From a virus: a stretch of 27,177 nt of DNA. The stretch spans positions 1 through 27,177 of the IMG/VR virus record IMGVR_UViG_3300030419_005236; one strand, given 5' to 3'. Both the position numbers and the translations under genes were made by a program. Of the stretch, positions 17,865 through 26,557 are shown piece after piece (positions within the stretch are counted from its first letter, which is position 1; every line of letters starts with the position of its first letter). The notes under the pieces are model-generated. The model saw only the letters and a program-made list of their open reading frames with translations. It was not told the origin of the DNA and did no database searches.

Positions 17865-18573
17865 AAAGATTAAAAAGAAGAACAAGAGAGTATATTTTGA
17901 TATGGATGTTCAAGATGCTATTATCAAATATAATAATACTGAGTCATCTCATGAACGGTCAAGAATTTATAGAGAAGAAATACAATATGCCTTTGAAAAA
18001 TTGTCCGAGTCAATAATTAATACATTTAAATTTAGTTACTTTGATGTTCCCTTTGAAGATGTCAAGATGGAAGTGGTAACGTTTCTTGTAATGAATATGC
18101 ACAAGTATGATCACACAAAAGGATCAAAAGCGTTTAGTTATTTTAGTGTTGTTGCAAAAAATTATCTTATACTAAACAACAATGCAAATTATAAGAAATA
18201 TAAAACACATGATGACTTATCTGTGCTAAATAAACATACCGTACAAGATGAAGTACATAATACCTATTTAGATGATCTGTTAAATGAAGTTGTTAATTAC
18301 TTTGAAACTAACATACCAACAATATTCAAAAGACCAAGAGATATTGAAATCTCATATGCTATTATTGAGTTGATGAAAAGACGCCAAGAGATTGAAAATT
18401 TTAATAAGAAAGCATTGTATATTTTGATACGTGAGATGACTAATGTCGATACATCTAAAATCACATCTGTGACAAATGTAATGAAAAAACATTATAAAAA
18501 CATCTTAAATGATTTTTGTGAGAGAGGGACATCAATCCCAAAGGCTAAGCTGATACCACCAATATTTTTCTAA
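17845..18573 (+). CDS. gp55: Late-transcription sigma factor, T4 gp55-like
   Basis: 242 residues, longer than T4 gp55 (185). The start gives a Lys-rich lead (MPKQKIKKIKKKNKRVYFD), then DVQDAIIKYN and SHERSRIYREEIQYAFEKLS. The core sigma region 2-like helix is EDVKMEVVTFLVMNMHKYD followed by KGSKAFSYFSVVAKNYLILN. This is the hallmark of marine gp55 homologues, where the -10 recognition helix contacts TATAAATA. With host RNA polymerase and the sliding clamp it would start late genes such as those at 14157 and the baseplate block. The C-terminal part (150-242) is extra helical sequence. The family call is from pattern only. Confidence 0.75.
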   Translation: MPKQKIKKIKKKNKRVYFDMDVQDAIIKYNNTESSHERSRIYREEIQYAFEKLSESIINTFKFSYFDVPFEDVKMEVVTFLVMNMHKYDHTKGSKAFSYFSVVAKNYLILNNNANYKKYKTHDDLSVLNKHTVQDEVHNTYLDDLLNEVVNYFETNIPTIFKRPRDIEISYAIIELMKRRQEIENFNKKALYILIREMTNVDTSKITSVTNVMKKHYKNILNDFCERGTSIPKAKLIPPIFF

Positions 18574-18593
18574 TTTTTATTTTTAATATATTT

Positions 18594-18620
18594 ATAGGTA
18601 CAAATACAGGAAGTACCTAT
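18594..18620 (+). promoter_or_regulatory. Hairpin holding a ribosome binding site in its loop
   Basis: ATAGGTAC (18594-18601) pairs with GTACCTAT (18613-18620), eight base pairs. The 11-base loop contains the likely ribosome binding site AGGAA, and the right arm includes the first two bases of ATG 18619. TATTTATA (18589-18596), a late-box sequence on the minus strand, touches its left arm. Confidence 0.5.
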
Positions 18621-19023
18621 GTCAGACGATTATAAAATATTTGGCGATAAGACCTTCTCAGATTTGAGTAAGGATATATACAATAATAGTAAGCTAAAGA
18701 AAACTCAGTTAGATCTACTTATACAAGAGGCTCATAGTTATATTAATACCGTAGAAGATGTGGTTATAATTATGCCTGTTATAAAAGAGCTAATGGATGT
18801 TGCTATTAAAAATGATGAACATCTAGTTAAGCTAGCAGGTGTAGTACAGCGTATAATGAGTAAGTCAATTGGTGAATCTGATGAACTAACTTTATTATCC
18901 GAATCGGAAAAAGAAGAGCTTTTAAATAATTTGCAGGAGGTAGCATCTGATTTACAGACTGTTACTGATACCAAATCGATAGAAAAGAAAATAAAAGAAA
19001 TAAAAGATATTCCTAATGGGTAG
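18619..19023 (+). CDS. Helical protein preceding the baseplate block
   Basis: 134 residues, ATG 18619. Acidic and helical, with likely coiled coil near 95-130 (EKEELLNNLQEVASDLQ, KSIEKKIKEIKDIPNG). It overlaps the gp5-like gene by eight bases. A structural or chaperone role in baseplate assembly is inferred from position; no family is recognised. Confidence 0.65.
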   Translation: MSDDYKIFGDKTFSDLSKDIYNNSKLKKTQLDLLIQEAHSYINTVEDVVIIMPVIKELMDVAIKNDEHLVKLAGVVQRIMSKSIGESDELTLLSESEKEELLNNLQEVASDLQTVTDTKSIEKKIKEIKDIPNG

Positions 19024-20212
19024 ATTAGCAACAATTGGAGCAGAAGCATCAGCTCGTGAACAACAAGGTTATGGATTTCCGGTTGATGACACACAACTTA
19101 TTTATATCGAATTTACGCGTGCACGTGTAAAGCAAGTTGTATACACGTCCAGTCAATATGCAAATAAAGTAAATTATATAAAAGCTGAACCACTTACATC
19201 GGAGCGTAAGTGGCAAGCTAATAATTTAGTCGAAGCACAGCCATTATTGAGAGGATTTGTTGATCAACCAATGGAAGGTGATGTGGTATTGCTCTGTGAC
19301 TTTGGAGGTGTGGATTATTATTTAGGTCCTTTAAATACTAATAATGATCCGTCATATAATCCGGATATGCAATCACAGCTTATAAAATTTGACAGAAGAC
19401 TTCCAACTGCAACAGAGATGACCAATCTTGGATATAGGATGGATGTTCCTGTAGCTAAAGTTAAGCATAAAGGGAAGACAAGTAATATGCTATTGGATTG
19501 GCCTGAAGGTGAATCAAATCCATATAATAAGACTGTGTCAAATACTGGTGATCTTATATTAGAGGGAAGATTTGGAAGCACGGTAAGACTTGGTAGCCGA
19601 CATAACAATCCGTATTTATTTTTATCATCTGATAATCAAAGTAGTGTAAACGATTACGAACATTTTAGCTATAAGAATTTAATTACAATGACAACTAATG
19701 GTTCGTTACAAGATCATATAGGATTAACTGGAAATAATTTAGGTACAACAATATTACTATCCACTGATTTGCCATCAAACCAAAAACGCTCTACATTTGA
19801 TTATGAGTATGATGAAGCTCAAATATTTATACAAAGTGATAAGATCACTTATAATACAGTTCGAGATAACATATATTTTTCATCCGGTAAATCAATTGAA
19901 CTGAACGCTCTACAAAATATCAATATATCTACACCAACAGATATAGTTATAGATACAGAAAACATTTATTTAGGTAAAGAAGCAAAGGATGGAAACGGTC
20001 AGCCGGCTGTTATGGGTGATAGCTTAACAGAAATAATAACAGATATGTTAAACATAATAGAGACGCTTAATGCAACATGTTGCGGTGCACCACTACCTCT
20101 CTTAGAGGGTGCTCCTGGACCACTTGCTGCAAAAGTAGGAACAATTAAAGCGAAGATGAGTAAAATTTTAAGTGACAAAGTTTTTATAAAAGAAACACAA
20201 AGTAGCACATAG
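19016..20212 (+). CDS. gp5: Baseplate hub protein, gp5-like, without lysozyme domain
   Basis: 398 residues. The N-terminal half has the look of the T4 gp5/VgrG OB-fold (LVEAQPLLRGFVDQPMEGDV, DVVLLCDFGGVDYYLGPL). GDLILEGRFGSTVRLGSRH starts the next part, and the C-terminal region is repetitive and beta-helical (SGKSIELNALQNINISTPTD, IVIDTENIYLGKEA), fitting the spike. The T4 lysozyme insertion is absent, as in other marine relatives. It would form the trimeric membrane-piercing hub of the tail. Position before gp25/gp6 supports this. Confidence 0.7.
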   Translation: MGRLATIGAEASAREQQGYGFPVDDTQLIYIEFTRARVKQVVYTSSQYANKVNYIKAEPLTSERKWQANNLVEAQPLLRGFVDQPMEGDVVLLCDFGGVDYYLGPLNTNNDPSYNPDMQSQLIKFDRRLPTATEMTNLGYRMDVPVAKVKHKGKTSNMLLDWPEGESNPYNKTVSNTGDLILEGRFGSTVRLGSRHNNPYLFLSSDNQSSVNDYEHFSYKNLITMTTNGSLQDHIGLTGNNLGTTILLSTDLPSNQKRSTFDYEYDEAQIFIQSDKITYNTVRDNIYFSSGKSIELNALQNINISTPTDIVIDTENIYLGKEAKDGNGQPAVMGDSLTEIITDMLNIIETLNATCCGAPLPLLEGAPGPLAAKVGTIKAKMSKILSDKVFIKETQSST

Positions 20213-20220
20213 GAGTAGTT

Positions 20221-20631
20221 ATGAAAGTGAATAAAGAGAGTTTAGTTAAACTAATTGAATTGGTAGTTAAGAGAGAAATTAAATCTGCTATCAATGAAAT
20301 TAAACAGTCGACAGCCGCTAAGGTAATTGCAGAAACTAAACCTGTTAAACAAGATCAAAAACAATCGAGCATCAAACAAGCACTTGAAGAAACGTACAGT
20401 AACAAAAATGACTGGGAAAGCTTGAATGGAGACAAACCGTTTGACTCCAGTAGAATGGGTCAGATACTAAATAAGCAATATGGAGACATGGGACCAGGAC
20501 AACCTGCTCAAGTTGATATTGCTACAGCAACTGCAACAGAAGAAAATGTAGCAGCAGATGCAATACCCGATGCATTAAAAAATGCATTAAATAAAGATTA
20601 TTCTGAACTCGTAAAACGGTTTGATAAATAG
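20221..20631 (+). CDS. Virion-associated hypothetical protein
   Basis: 136 residues, ATG 20221 behind AGGAG. The amphipathic start (SLVKLIELVVKREIKSAINE) resembles the N-terminal helices of several marine T4-like structural or scaffold proteins. The rest is low-complexity, Gln/Ala-rich (KQDQKQSSIKQALEE, DIATATATEENVAADA), so it is probably flexible. Placed between hub and wedge genes, it is likely virion-associated. Confidence 0.6.
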   Translation: MKVNKESLVKLIELVVKREIKSAINEIKQSTAAKVIAETKPVKQDQKQSSIKQALEETYSNKNDWESLNGDKPFDSSRMGQILNKQYGDMGPGQPAQVDIATATATEENVAADAIPDALKNALNKDYSELVKRFDK

Positions 20632-20633
20632 CA

Positions 20634-21191
20634 ATGGCCAGCTTACCTAAAATTGATTCATTAGTAGATCATTTTCAAAAGTCTTTGATAAAAGCTATGA
20701 TACCAGAAGGTGTTGAAACTGATACTTCGAAGATCGAAAATCTAGGTAAAGACTTAGCTGAGGGAATAGCTGGATGGCTAGTCAAACAAGAATTTAGAAT
20801 GACAAAGGGTAAATTGGTTATTGATTTGGAAACGTTTACCACAACAAAGGGTCAGAATACTCAGATCAAAAGTGATAGTTTACTTGGACCATATCAACCA
20901 TTATTTTCTTTCTTGAAAAAAATAGGCGCGTTATCTCAACTACCCCCACCGGTTGGATCTGCATTTAAACCAATTGGTGATGCTGTAAAACAGACTACTA
21001 AAGCAGTTGACGTAGCAGGAAAACTTGCTGCAAAAGACGGAGCAACTACAGATCCATTTAAGTTGAGTAAAAAGCAGGGAGGGTTAGATGCAAAAGGATA
21101 TGCACATGTTGGTACTGGAGAAGTTCCTGATGAAGGATTGGGAGACGAAACTGTGATACAATTAAAAGAAAATGAAATTAAAAACATGTAG
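20634..21191 (+). CDS. Tail/baseplate-associated protein (185 aa)
   Basis: ATG 20634 two bases after the previous stop. An amphipathic helix starts it (SLVDHFQKSLIKAMIPEG). A strand-like region (KGKLVIDLETFTTTKGQ) and a hydrophobic middle (SLLGPYQPLFSFLKKIGAL) follow. The end is Gly/Lys-rich. Not recognised; structural by position. Confidence 0.6.
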   Translation: MASLPKIDSLVDHFQKSLIKAMIPEGVETDTSKIENLGKDLAEGIAGWLVKQEFRMTKGKLVIDLETFTTTKGQNTQIKSDSLLGPYQPLFSFLKKIGALSQLPPPVGSAFKPIGDAVKQTTKAVDVAGKLAAKDGATTDPFKLSKKQGGLDAKGYAHVGTGEVPDEGLGDETVIQLKENEIKNM

Positions 21192-21202
21192 AGAATAGTT
21201 AA

Positions 21203-21637
21203 ATGGCAAGAATAGACACATCAGTAACTGGTTCGTTTGTAGAAGATAGAGATACAAATGTTAGTATTGGTTTAGATTTACCGCTACATAAAGAGTATGG
21301 ATCTAGTGGATATTTTGCTACAACCAAAACAACTGTAGAAGCTGTGAAGAATAATATTAGAAACTTGCTACTTACTAATAGGGGCGAACGTGTATTTCAA
21401 CCTCTGTTAGGAATAAACTTACGTCAGTTTTTGTTTGAGCATATAACACCTGATACAGTTTTTGCAATACAAAATGATATAAGGGATACCATGCAAACGT
21501 GGCTTCCATTCGTAATGACAGAAAACATAGAAGTTGAACAAGATCAAGCTAATCCAAATGCACTATCAGTCAAAGTTACTTTTAGGATACAAAAGGTACC
21601 AAACGCTTTGGATAGCGTAACAGTGAGAATAGAATAA
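21203..21637 (+). CDS. gp25: Baseplate wedge protein gp25
   Basis: 144 residues, the usual length. AVKNNIRNLLLTNRGERVFQ followed by PLLGINLRQFLFE (47-79) is the gp25/GpW family core (G-E-R-x-F-x-P, G, LFE). The C-terminal strands EVEQDQ, SVKVTFRIQ also fit. It is the conserved wedge component shared with type VI secretion TssE. The start codon of gp6 overlaps its stop by one base. Confidence 0.9.
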   Translation: MARIDTSVTGSFVEDRDTNVSIGLDLPLHKEYGSSGYFATTKTTVEAVKNNIRNLLLTNRGERVFQPLLGINLRQFLFEHITPDTVFAIQNDIRDTMQTWLPFVMTENIEVEQDQANPNALSVKVTFRIQKVPNALDSVTVRIE

Positions 21638-23574
21638 TGGCTTATAATAGTAATACAGGTAATGCACAAGTGGTAAACTATTTGGATAGAGATTTCCTAT
21701 CATTGAGACAGGCTCTTGTTGATTTTAGTAAAACATATTATCCTGAAACATATAAAGATTTTAATGAAACATCACCAGGTATGATGATGATGGAGATGAC
21801 TGCATATGTTGGTGATGTGTTAAATTTTTATGTTGATAAACAGTTTAGGGAAATGTTTTTACCACTAGCTAAAGAGAAATCAAATATCATACATCTCGCA
21901 CATGCTTTTGGATACAAAGTTAAACCAGTAAAACCTGCTACAGTTGAATTAACTTTCACACAGGACATAAGTTCTGTGACGTCTGATCCTAATAACATAC
22001 ATCCTAATTATAATGGACTGTCTAGTCAAACTCAAGTAATTGATTCTGGAACACAAATTAAATCAAACGTCGACGATTCAATTATATTTGAAACATTAGG
22101 AGAGGTTGATTTTACTATTTCGAGTTCTATGGATGAACCACCAATACCAGTTGAATATAATGCTGAGGGTTTGGTATCCACATACAGATTAACAAGAAAG
22201 GTAAAAGCTGTGTCAGGTGAGACAAAAACGACATCTGTTACTGTCGATGCTCCTACAAAATTTTTAAACGTGACGTTACCTGAAACCAATATTGTGGATG
22301 TTGTATCAATAACCGATAGTGCAGGAAATCAGTATCATGAAGTAGATTTTTTGACACAAGATAGAGTACCGATATCAACTCACTACACTGATGATTCAGA
22401 TCGATCAACTGCATATACAGCTTTGGATGGGACAACTATAATGAGTGCATCTGTACCATATACATTGAAATATATGTCAGCACCAAAACGTTTTACAACA
22501 GAGCTAAAACCAAAAACGGAGGAGACGGTATTGGTATTTGGTAACGGGCTCTTACGTTCTGGGACATCTGGTAGCTTGAAGTCAAATTTTCTAGAAATAG
22601 AGCAAGTAGGATTATCAGTACCAGGTACATCAGAAACCTTGACATCAAATATTGATATCAGATCTGGAGATGCTTTTGGAACCTTAGGTGAAGCACCTGC
22701 TAATACAGTACTAACAATATCTTATAGAGCTGGTGGTGGTTTAAAGAGTAATGTCTCTAGTGGTGAACTCACAATACTCAATGATTCTAATGTAAGTGTA
22801 ACAAATGATTTTCCAGCTCGAGGAGGAGCTGATATAGAGACGGAAGAAGAAATAAGAAAGCGAGCCTTGGCTTATTTTGCATCTCAAGCTAGATGTGTTA
22901 GTAAAGATGACTACTTTGGCAGAGTTATGCAAATGTCAGGTAAATATGGTAGCATAGCAAAGGCGTATGTAGATAGGACACAGATAGATGCAAACAATGA
23001 AGAGCCTGGAACAGTTAGGATTTATATACTAGCATATGATAATCAAAAAAGATTAATAAAAGCACCTAGTCTAACAAAACAAAACTTAAAAAATTATCTT
23101 AATGAATTTAAAATGATTACGGATGATGTGATCATACAAGATGGTTTTTTTATTAACTTTGGAGTTGTCTTTGATGTACAATCTTATCCACAAGCAGATA
23201 AATCTGAATTAAAGATAAAATGTATCGAGACGATAAGAGACTTCTTCAATGTAGATAAGATGCAATTTAAACAGCCAATGCATTTAGGTGAATTAGAATA
23301 TGAGTTGTTGGGTATTGACGGATTGAGAAATATAAATTCAATTTACATAACACAAGATACACCACCACAAGGAACAAGCGGACCTGGTTTCGAACCCGCT
23401 CTGTACAACTATAATAATGTTGGAGAAATCACTGGCAACAATCCAGGTTATGGATATCCATATGGTTTGCAAAGTGAAGCATTAACTAATACTCGAACTA
23501 TACTACCAAGTATTGATCCAGCAGTATTTGAACTTAGAGATCCGGATAATAATATAAAAGGAGTGGTTAGATAA
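21637..23574 (+). CDS. gp6: Baseplate wedge protein gp6 (baseplate J-like)
   Basis: 645 residues, close to T4 gp6 (660). VNYLDRDFLSLRQALVDFSK and NETSPGMMMMEMTAYVGDVL form the N-terminal gp6 signature. ARGGADIETEEEIRKRALAY and RCVSKDDYFGRVMQM match the central baseplate J-like core. The C-terminus contains a Pro/Gly-rich region (PPQGTSGPGFEP). It makes the wedge ring that surrounds the tail hub. TAATG overlaps both ends. Confidence 0.9.
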   Translation: MAYNSNTGNAQVVNYLDRDFLSLRQALVDFSKTYYPETYKDFNETSPGMMMMEMTAYVGDVLNFYVDKQFREMFLPLAKEKSNIIHLAHAFGYKVKPVKPATVELTFTQDISSVTSDPNNIHPNYNGLSSQTQVIDSGTQIKSNVDDSIIFETLGEVDFTISSSMDEPPIPVEYNAEGLVSTYRLTRKVKAVSGETKTTSVTVDAPTKFLNVTLPETNIVDVVSITDSAGNQYHEVDFLTQDRVPISTHYTDDSDRSTAYTALDGTTIMSASVPYTLKYMSAPKRFTTELKPKTEETVLVFGNGLLRSGTSGSLKSNFLEIEQVGLSVPGTSETLTSNIDIRSGDAFGTLGEAPANTVLTISYRAGGGLKSNVSSGELTILNDSNVSVTNDFPARGGADIETEEEIRKRALAYFASQARCVSKDDYFGRVMQMSGKYGSIAKAYVDRTQIDANNEEPGTVRIYILAYDNQKRLIKAPSLTKQNLKNYLNEFKMITDDVIIQDGFFINFGVVFDVQSYPQADKSELKIKCIETIRDFFNVDKMQFKQPMHLGELEYELLGIDGLRNINSIYITQDTPPQGTSGPGFEPALYNYNNVGEITGNNPGYGYPYGLQSEALTNTRTILPSIDPAVFELRDPDNNIKGVVR

Positions 23575-24686
23575 TGCATAAAATTTTTCATGCGACAAAG
23601 GATGCTTGGATAAGTAGCGGATCAAATACAGCAACTACCGGTATATCAGAACGTGACCAAAATTTTGGAAAAGATCAGGTACTTGAATTGAAGAAAGTAA
23701 TGTACGGTGAAAGTTTTGATTCAAATACTAGAATACTTGTACAGTTTGATACAAACGAAATAAAGAACTATGTAAGTGAATCTAATATAAGTGCCGGCAC
23801 CTACAGTGCATCTTTAAGACTCTATGAAGCAAACGGTACTCAGGGATTACCTGAAAGTTTTGATATATCTATTCATCCGATTAGTATGAGCTGGGATGAA
23901 GGTCTCGGAAAGATAATTGATGATCCAAAGACAACGCAAGGAGTCAGTTATGAAAACCGCAGAAAGTCTTTATCAGGTGATGTTGAGACTGCATGGCCGG
24001 CTGGATGGAATGGTGGAATATATATGAGTCAATCAGCATACACTGTGACACAATCCTTTAATCACGAGTCACCAGATATTAATGCTGACATAACAAAGGT
24101 GCTCCAAGCGCAGATGGACGGCACTATTGAAAATTATGGATATCTAATACGATTATCTGGTAGTAGAGAAACCACTTCAGGTTCCTTCGAACAGCTAAAA
24201 TATTTTAGTTCAGATACTCATACTATATACAATCCAAAAATAGAATTTAAATATGACGATCATGTAGTAGCAACAGGATCTGTAACTGGATCATTAAATC
24301 AACTGGATGTGACAGGCGCTACTGATAATATATTATACAAGAAAGGTTTTAGACAATCTTATAAAGCTGATGAGACTATTAAATTTAGATTGGGTGCAAG
24401 GGCACGATACATATCTAAAACATTCTCAACAAGCGTTCAAGAAACATCCGGATCCTATATTCCAGAAGGATCAGGTAGTTATAGTATTGTAGATCAAGCA
24501 ACTGGTGAAACTGTAGTACCATTTAGTAGTTTTACTACGATGAGTTGTGACACTACAAGTCCTTATTTCATACAAGACATGGCTGGGTTTTACCCACAAA
24601 GAGTATATAAAATTTTAGTTAAAATAGATCAGGATGATGGACAAAAAATAATTTATGATGATAATTTTGAATTTACGGTAGTATAA
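23574..24686 (+). CDS. Virion structural protein, baseplate region
   Basis: 370 residues, directly coupled to gp6. The opening HKIFHATKDAWISSGSNT with QNFGKDQVLELKK and RILVQFD resembles DNRLRE-type beta domains found in surface proteins. It is beta-rich throughout (TVTQSFNHESPDINADI, KIEFKYDDHVVATG). It may be a wedge-periphery or fibre-attachment protein analogous in place to T4 gp7/gp8/gp10. The specific equivalence is not shown. Confidence 0.65.
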   Translation: MHKIFHATKDAWISSGSNTATTGISERDQNFGKDQVLELKKVMYGESFDSNTRILVQFDTNEIKNYVSESNISAGTYSASLRLYEANGTQGLPESFDISIHPISMSWDEGLGKIIDDPKTTQGVSYENRRKSLSGDVETAWPAGWNGGIYMSQSAYTVTQSFNHESPDINADITKVLQAQMDGTIENYGYLIRLSGSRETTSGSFEQLKYFSSDTHTIYNPKIEFKYDDHVVATGSVTGSLNQLDVTGATDNILYKKGFRQSYKADETIKFRLGARARYISKTFSTSVQETSGSYIPEGSGSYSIVDQATGETVVPFSSFTTMSCDTTSPYFIQDMAGFYPQRVYKILVKIDQDDGQKIIYDDNFEFTVV

Positions 24687-24689
24687 AAA

Positions 24690-26552
24690 ATGGCACAGGC
24701 ATATAACCCAGCACCAGATACAACGGAGCAAAATAACGAATCTCTACAAAGTGAATTAGTCGCAAGTAGAGATATACAACGCAGACAACGGTTGATAGCT
24801 GAGGTTGTTCATGATAAGATTGTGAGACTATTTGCTGAAATTGGTGTAACGCCAGAACAGCTAATGCAAAATCAAAAAACTATAAGAGATGGTTATATAA
24901 CACCAACACGAACCAATGCTGATGAATTATTAGTATTATATCAACGTGACGCTGATCTCTATAGTGAGGATACTGAAGAAATTGAAAAGTTAAATCATGT
25001 AGTAGAATATTTAGAAGCTCAGAATCCATTAGTGCCGGATGACCAACTTTCAACATTGGTACAACAGTTTTCAATGCAAACAAACGAACCCGATAATCTG
25101 ACAACTGATTATTTATTAGAAACGGGTTTGGGTGACGGTACTTATTCTGAGATATCAGTTGGCAAAGAAACAGCGGAAGGTATTGAGAATCAATTAAATA
25201 TAGGACAACTTATTTTTACGTCCGGAGATTATGCTTACGATCCAGATAAAGCGGGTAGAGTATTAGATACACAGATAGATGAATTGCTACCAGCAGCAAC
25301 TAATCGTCAACGGTTGATAGATGATTTTTTTCGACTGTATGCTGAATTGAGACCACCAGATTATCCAGACTTCGAAGATACGGATGGGGATGGTTTAACT
25401 GATTTTATATCACAAGAAGCTTTCGAAGATTTTGTAACCAATAATAATATTAGTAACGCTGTATACGAAGATAATAAATTTATTACATGGCTAAGAGAGC
25501 AGGAAGATGATGCTAATGATAGTAAGAGTATAGAATGGTTATATCAAGACCTCAAAGGATTTTTCAAACAATCTGAATTATCTGAAGCTTCTATAGGAGA
25601 TGCTCGCCCGGAATATATTAACAAATCATCTGGCTATTTAAAACTTAGATCATTGAATCAAGGTGTCTTGATTAGAAAACAAGAGGGCACAGATATAGGT
25701 CTAACAGGACCTGATCCAGATAATCCTAACTGGGCAAGAGAAGATGGAGGGTTCTGTATTTCGATGTGGGTTAGATTTTTAAACAAAGTGCAAACTGGAA
25801 CTTTATTTAATTTTGGAAGCCCTTTCGCATTTAGTCCAAAAGGGTTTGCATTAGAAACTATGATATTAAAAGATGATGATGAAGTAGATTTTCCAGCTGG
25901 GTTTGTAATTGGAACAAACACTTCTACAGTTCATGAGGTTGGAGGAAATAGTTATTCAGCAAGAGAAGTTTGTGATTTAATTGAAGAAAGTTTTGGATAC
26001 AATCCATTACAAGGTCAAGATAGTATGAGATTTTTGAGACTTGCTGTACAACAACCTCAGCCGGGAGGAGCTCCTAAGTATTATGATAATTCTATGTACA
26101 AATATGGATTACCAAAATATAATAGAATGTCACTTAATATGGCTCATGGAGATTATCCTAAAGGAACAGATCCAAATTCTGCATGGGCATTATTTACTTA
26201 TCCGCAGGTACCTATTGATCTCACTGAATGGTATTTTATTAATGCATCCTATGATCCCAAAATAAGTGATACGGATCAGCACGCTGTTCTTCAAACTGCA
26301 AATGAAAATATTTTAAATAATCCTATGAGCTTTATTACTAGTCTACAAGATAATGAAGTAACTGCAAATTATATTGAACAGGCATTAGCTCAAGTGGATG
26401 GTAACAAAGATCGATTAGCAGAATTATGGGCTAATAACCATCTAGATGATTACGCACAGTGGACCCCGAGTAGTAATCGAGGTAATAGATGTGTAGTTGA
26501 ATTCATATCTAGATCAGATTTATTGCGAGCTCGTGGTTTTAAAGTTGAGTAA
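24690..26552 (+). CDS. Large virion protein with LamG-like domain
   Basis: 620 residues. The N-terminal third is helical (RRQRLIAEVVHDKIVRLFAE). EDTDGDGLTDF (about 228-238) has the Asp spacing of a calcium-binding loop seen in thrombospondin type 3 or dockerin modules. GGFCISMWVRFLN and GTLFNFGSPF (about 350-375) look like a LamG/concanavalin-like fold that often binds glycans, with LTEWYFINASYDP later. It is probably a baseplate or fibre-linked structural protein contacting the host surface. No ribosome binding site is clear. Confidence 0.65.
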   Translation: MAQAYNPAPDTTEQNNESLQSELVASRDIQRRQRLIAEVVHDKIVRLFAEIGVTPEQLMQNQKTIRDGYITPTRTNADELLVLYQRDADLYSEDTEEIEKLNHVVEYLEAQNPLVPDDQLSTLVQQFSMQTNEPDNLTTDYLLETGLGDGTYSEISVGKETAEGIENQLNIGQLIFTSGDYAYDPDKAGRVLDTQIDELLPAATNRQRLIDDFFRLYAELRPPDYPDFEDTDGDGLTDFISQEAFEDFVTNNNISNAVYEDNKFITWLREQEDDANDSKSIEWLYQDLKGFFKQSELSEASIGDARPEYINKSSGYLKLRSLNQGVLIRKQEGTDIGLTGPDPDNPNWAREDGGFCISMWVRFLNKVQTGTLFNFGSPFAFSPKGFALETMILKDDDEVDFPAGFVIGTNTSTVHEVGGNSYSAREVCDLIEESFGYNPLQGQDSMRFLRLAVQQPQPGGAPKYYDNSMYKYGLPKYNRMSLNMAHGDYPKGTDPNSAWALFTYPQVPIDLTEWYFINASYDPKISDTDQHAVLQTANENILNNPMSFITSLQDNEVTANYIEQALAQVDGNKDRLAELWANNHLDDYAQWTPSSNRGNRCVVEFISRSDLLRARGFKVE

Positions 26553-26557
26553 CCAAC

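Noticed and set aside
20625-20631. ATAAATA just before ATG 20634 as a late promoter
   Set aside because: It is the end of the previous coding sequence and too close to the ATG to leave a leader.
23386-23397. GGTTTCGAACCC resembling a tRNA T-arm
   Set aside because: It lies in frame inside gp6 (encoding G-P-G-F-E-P) and no anticodon or acceptor stem is nearby.
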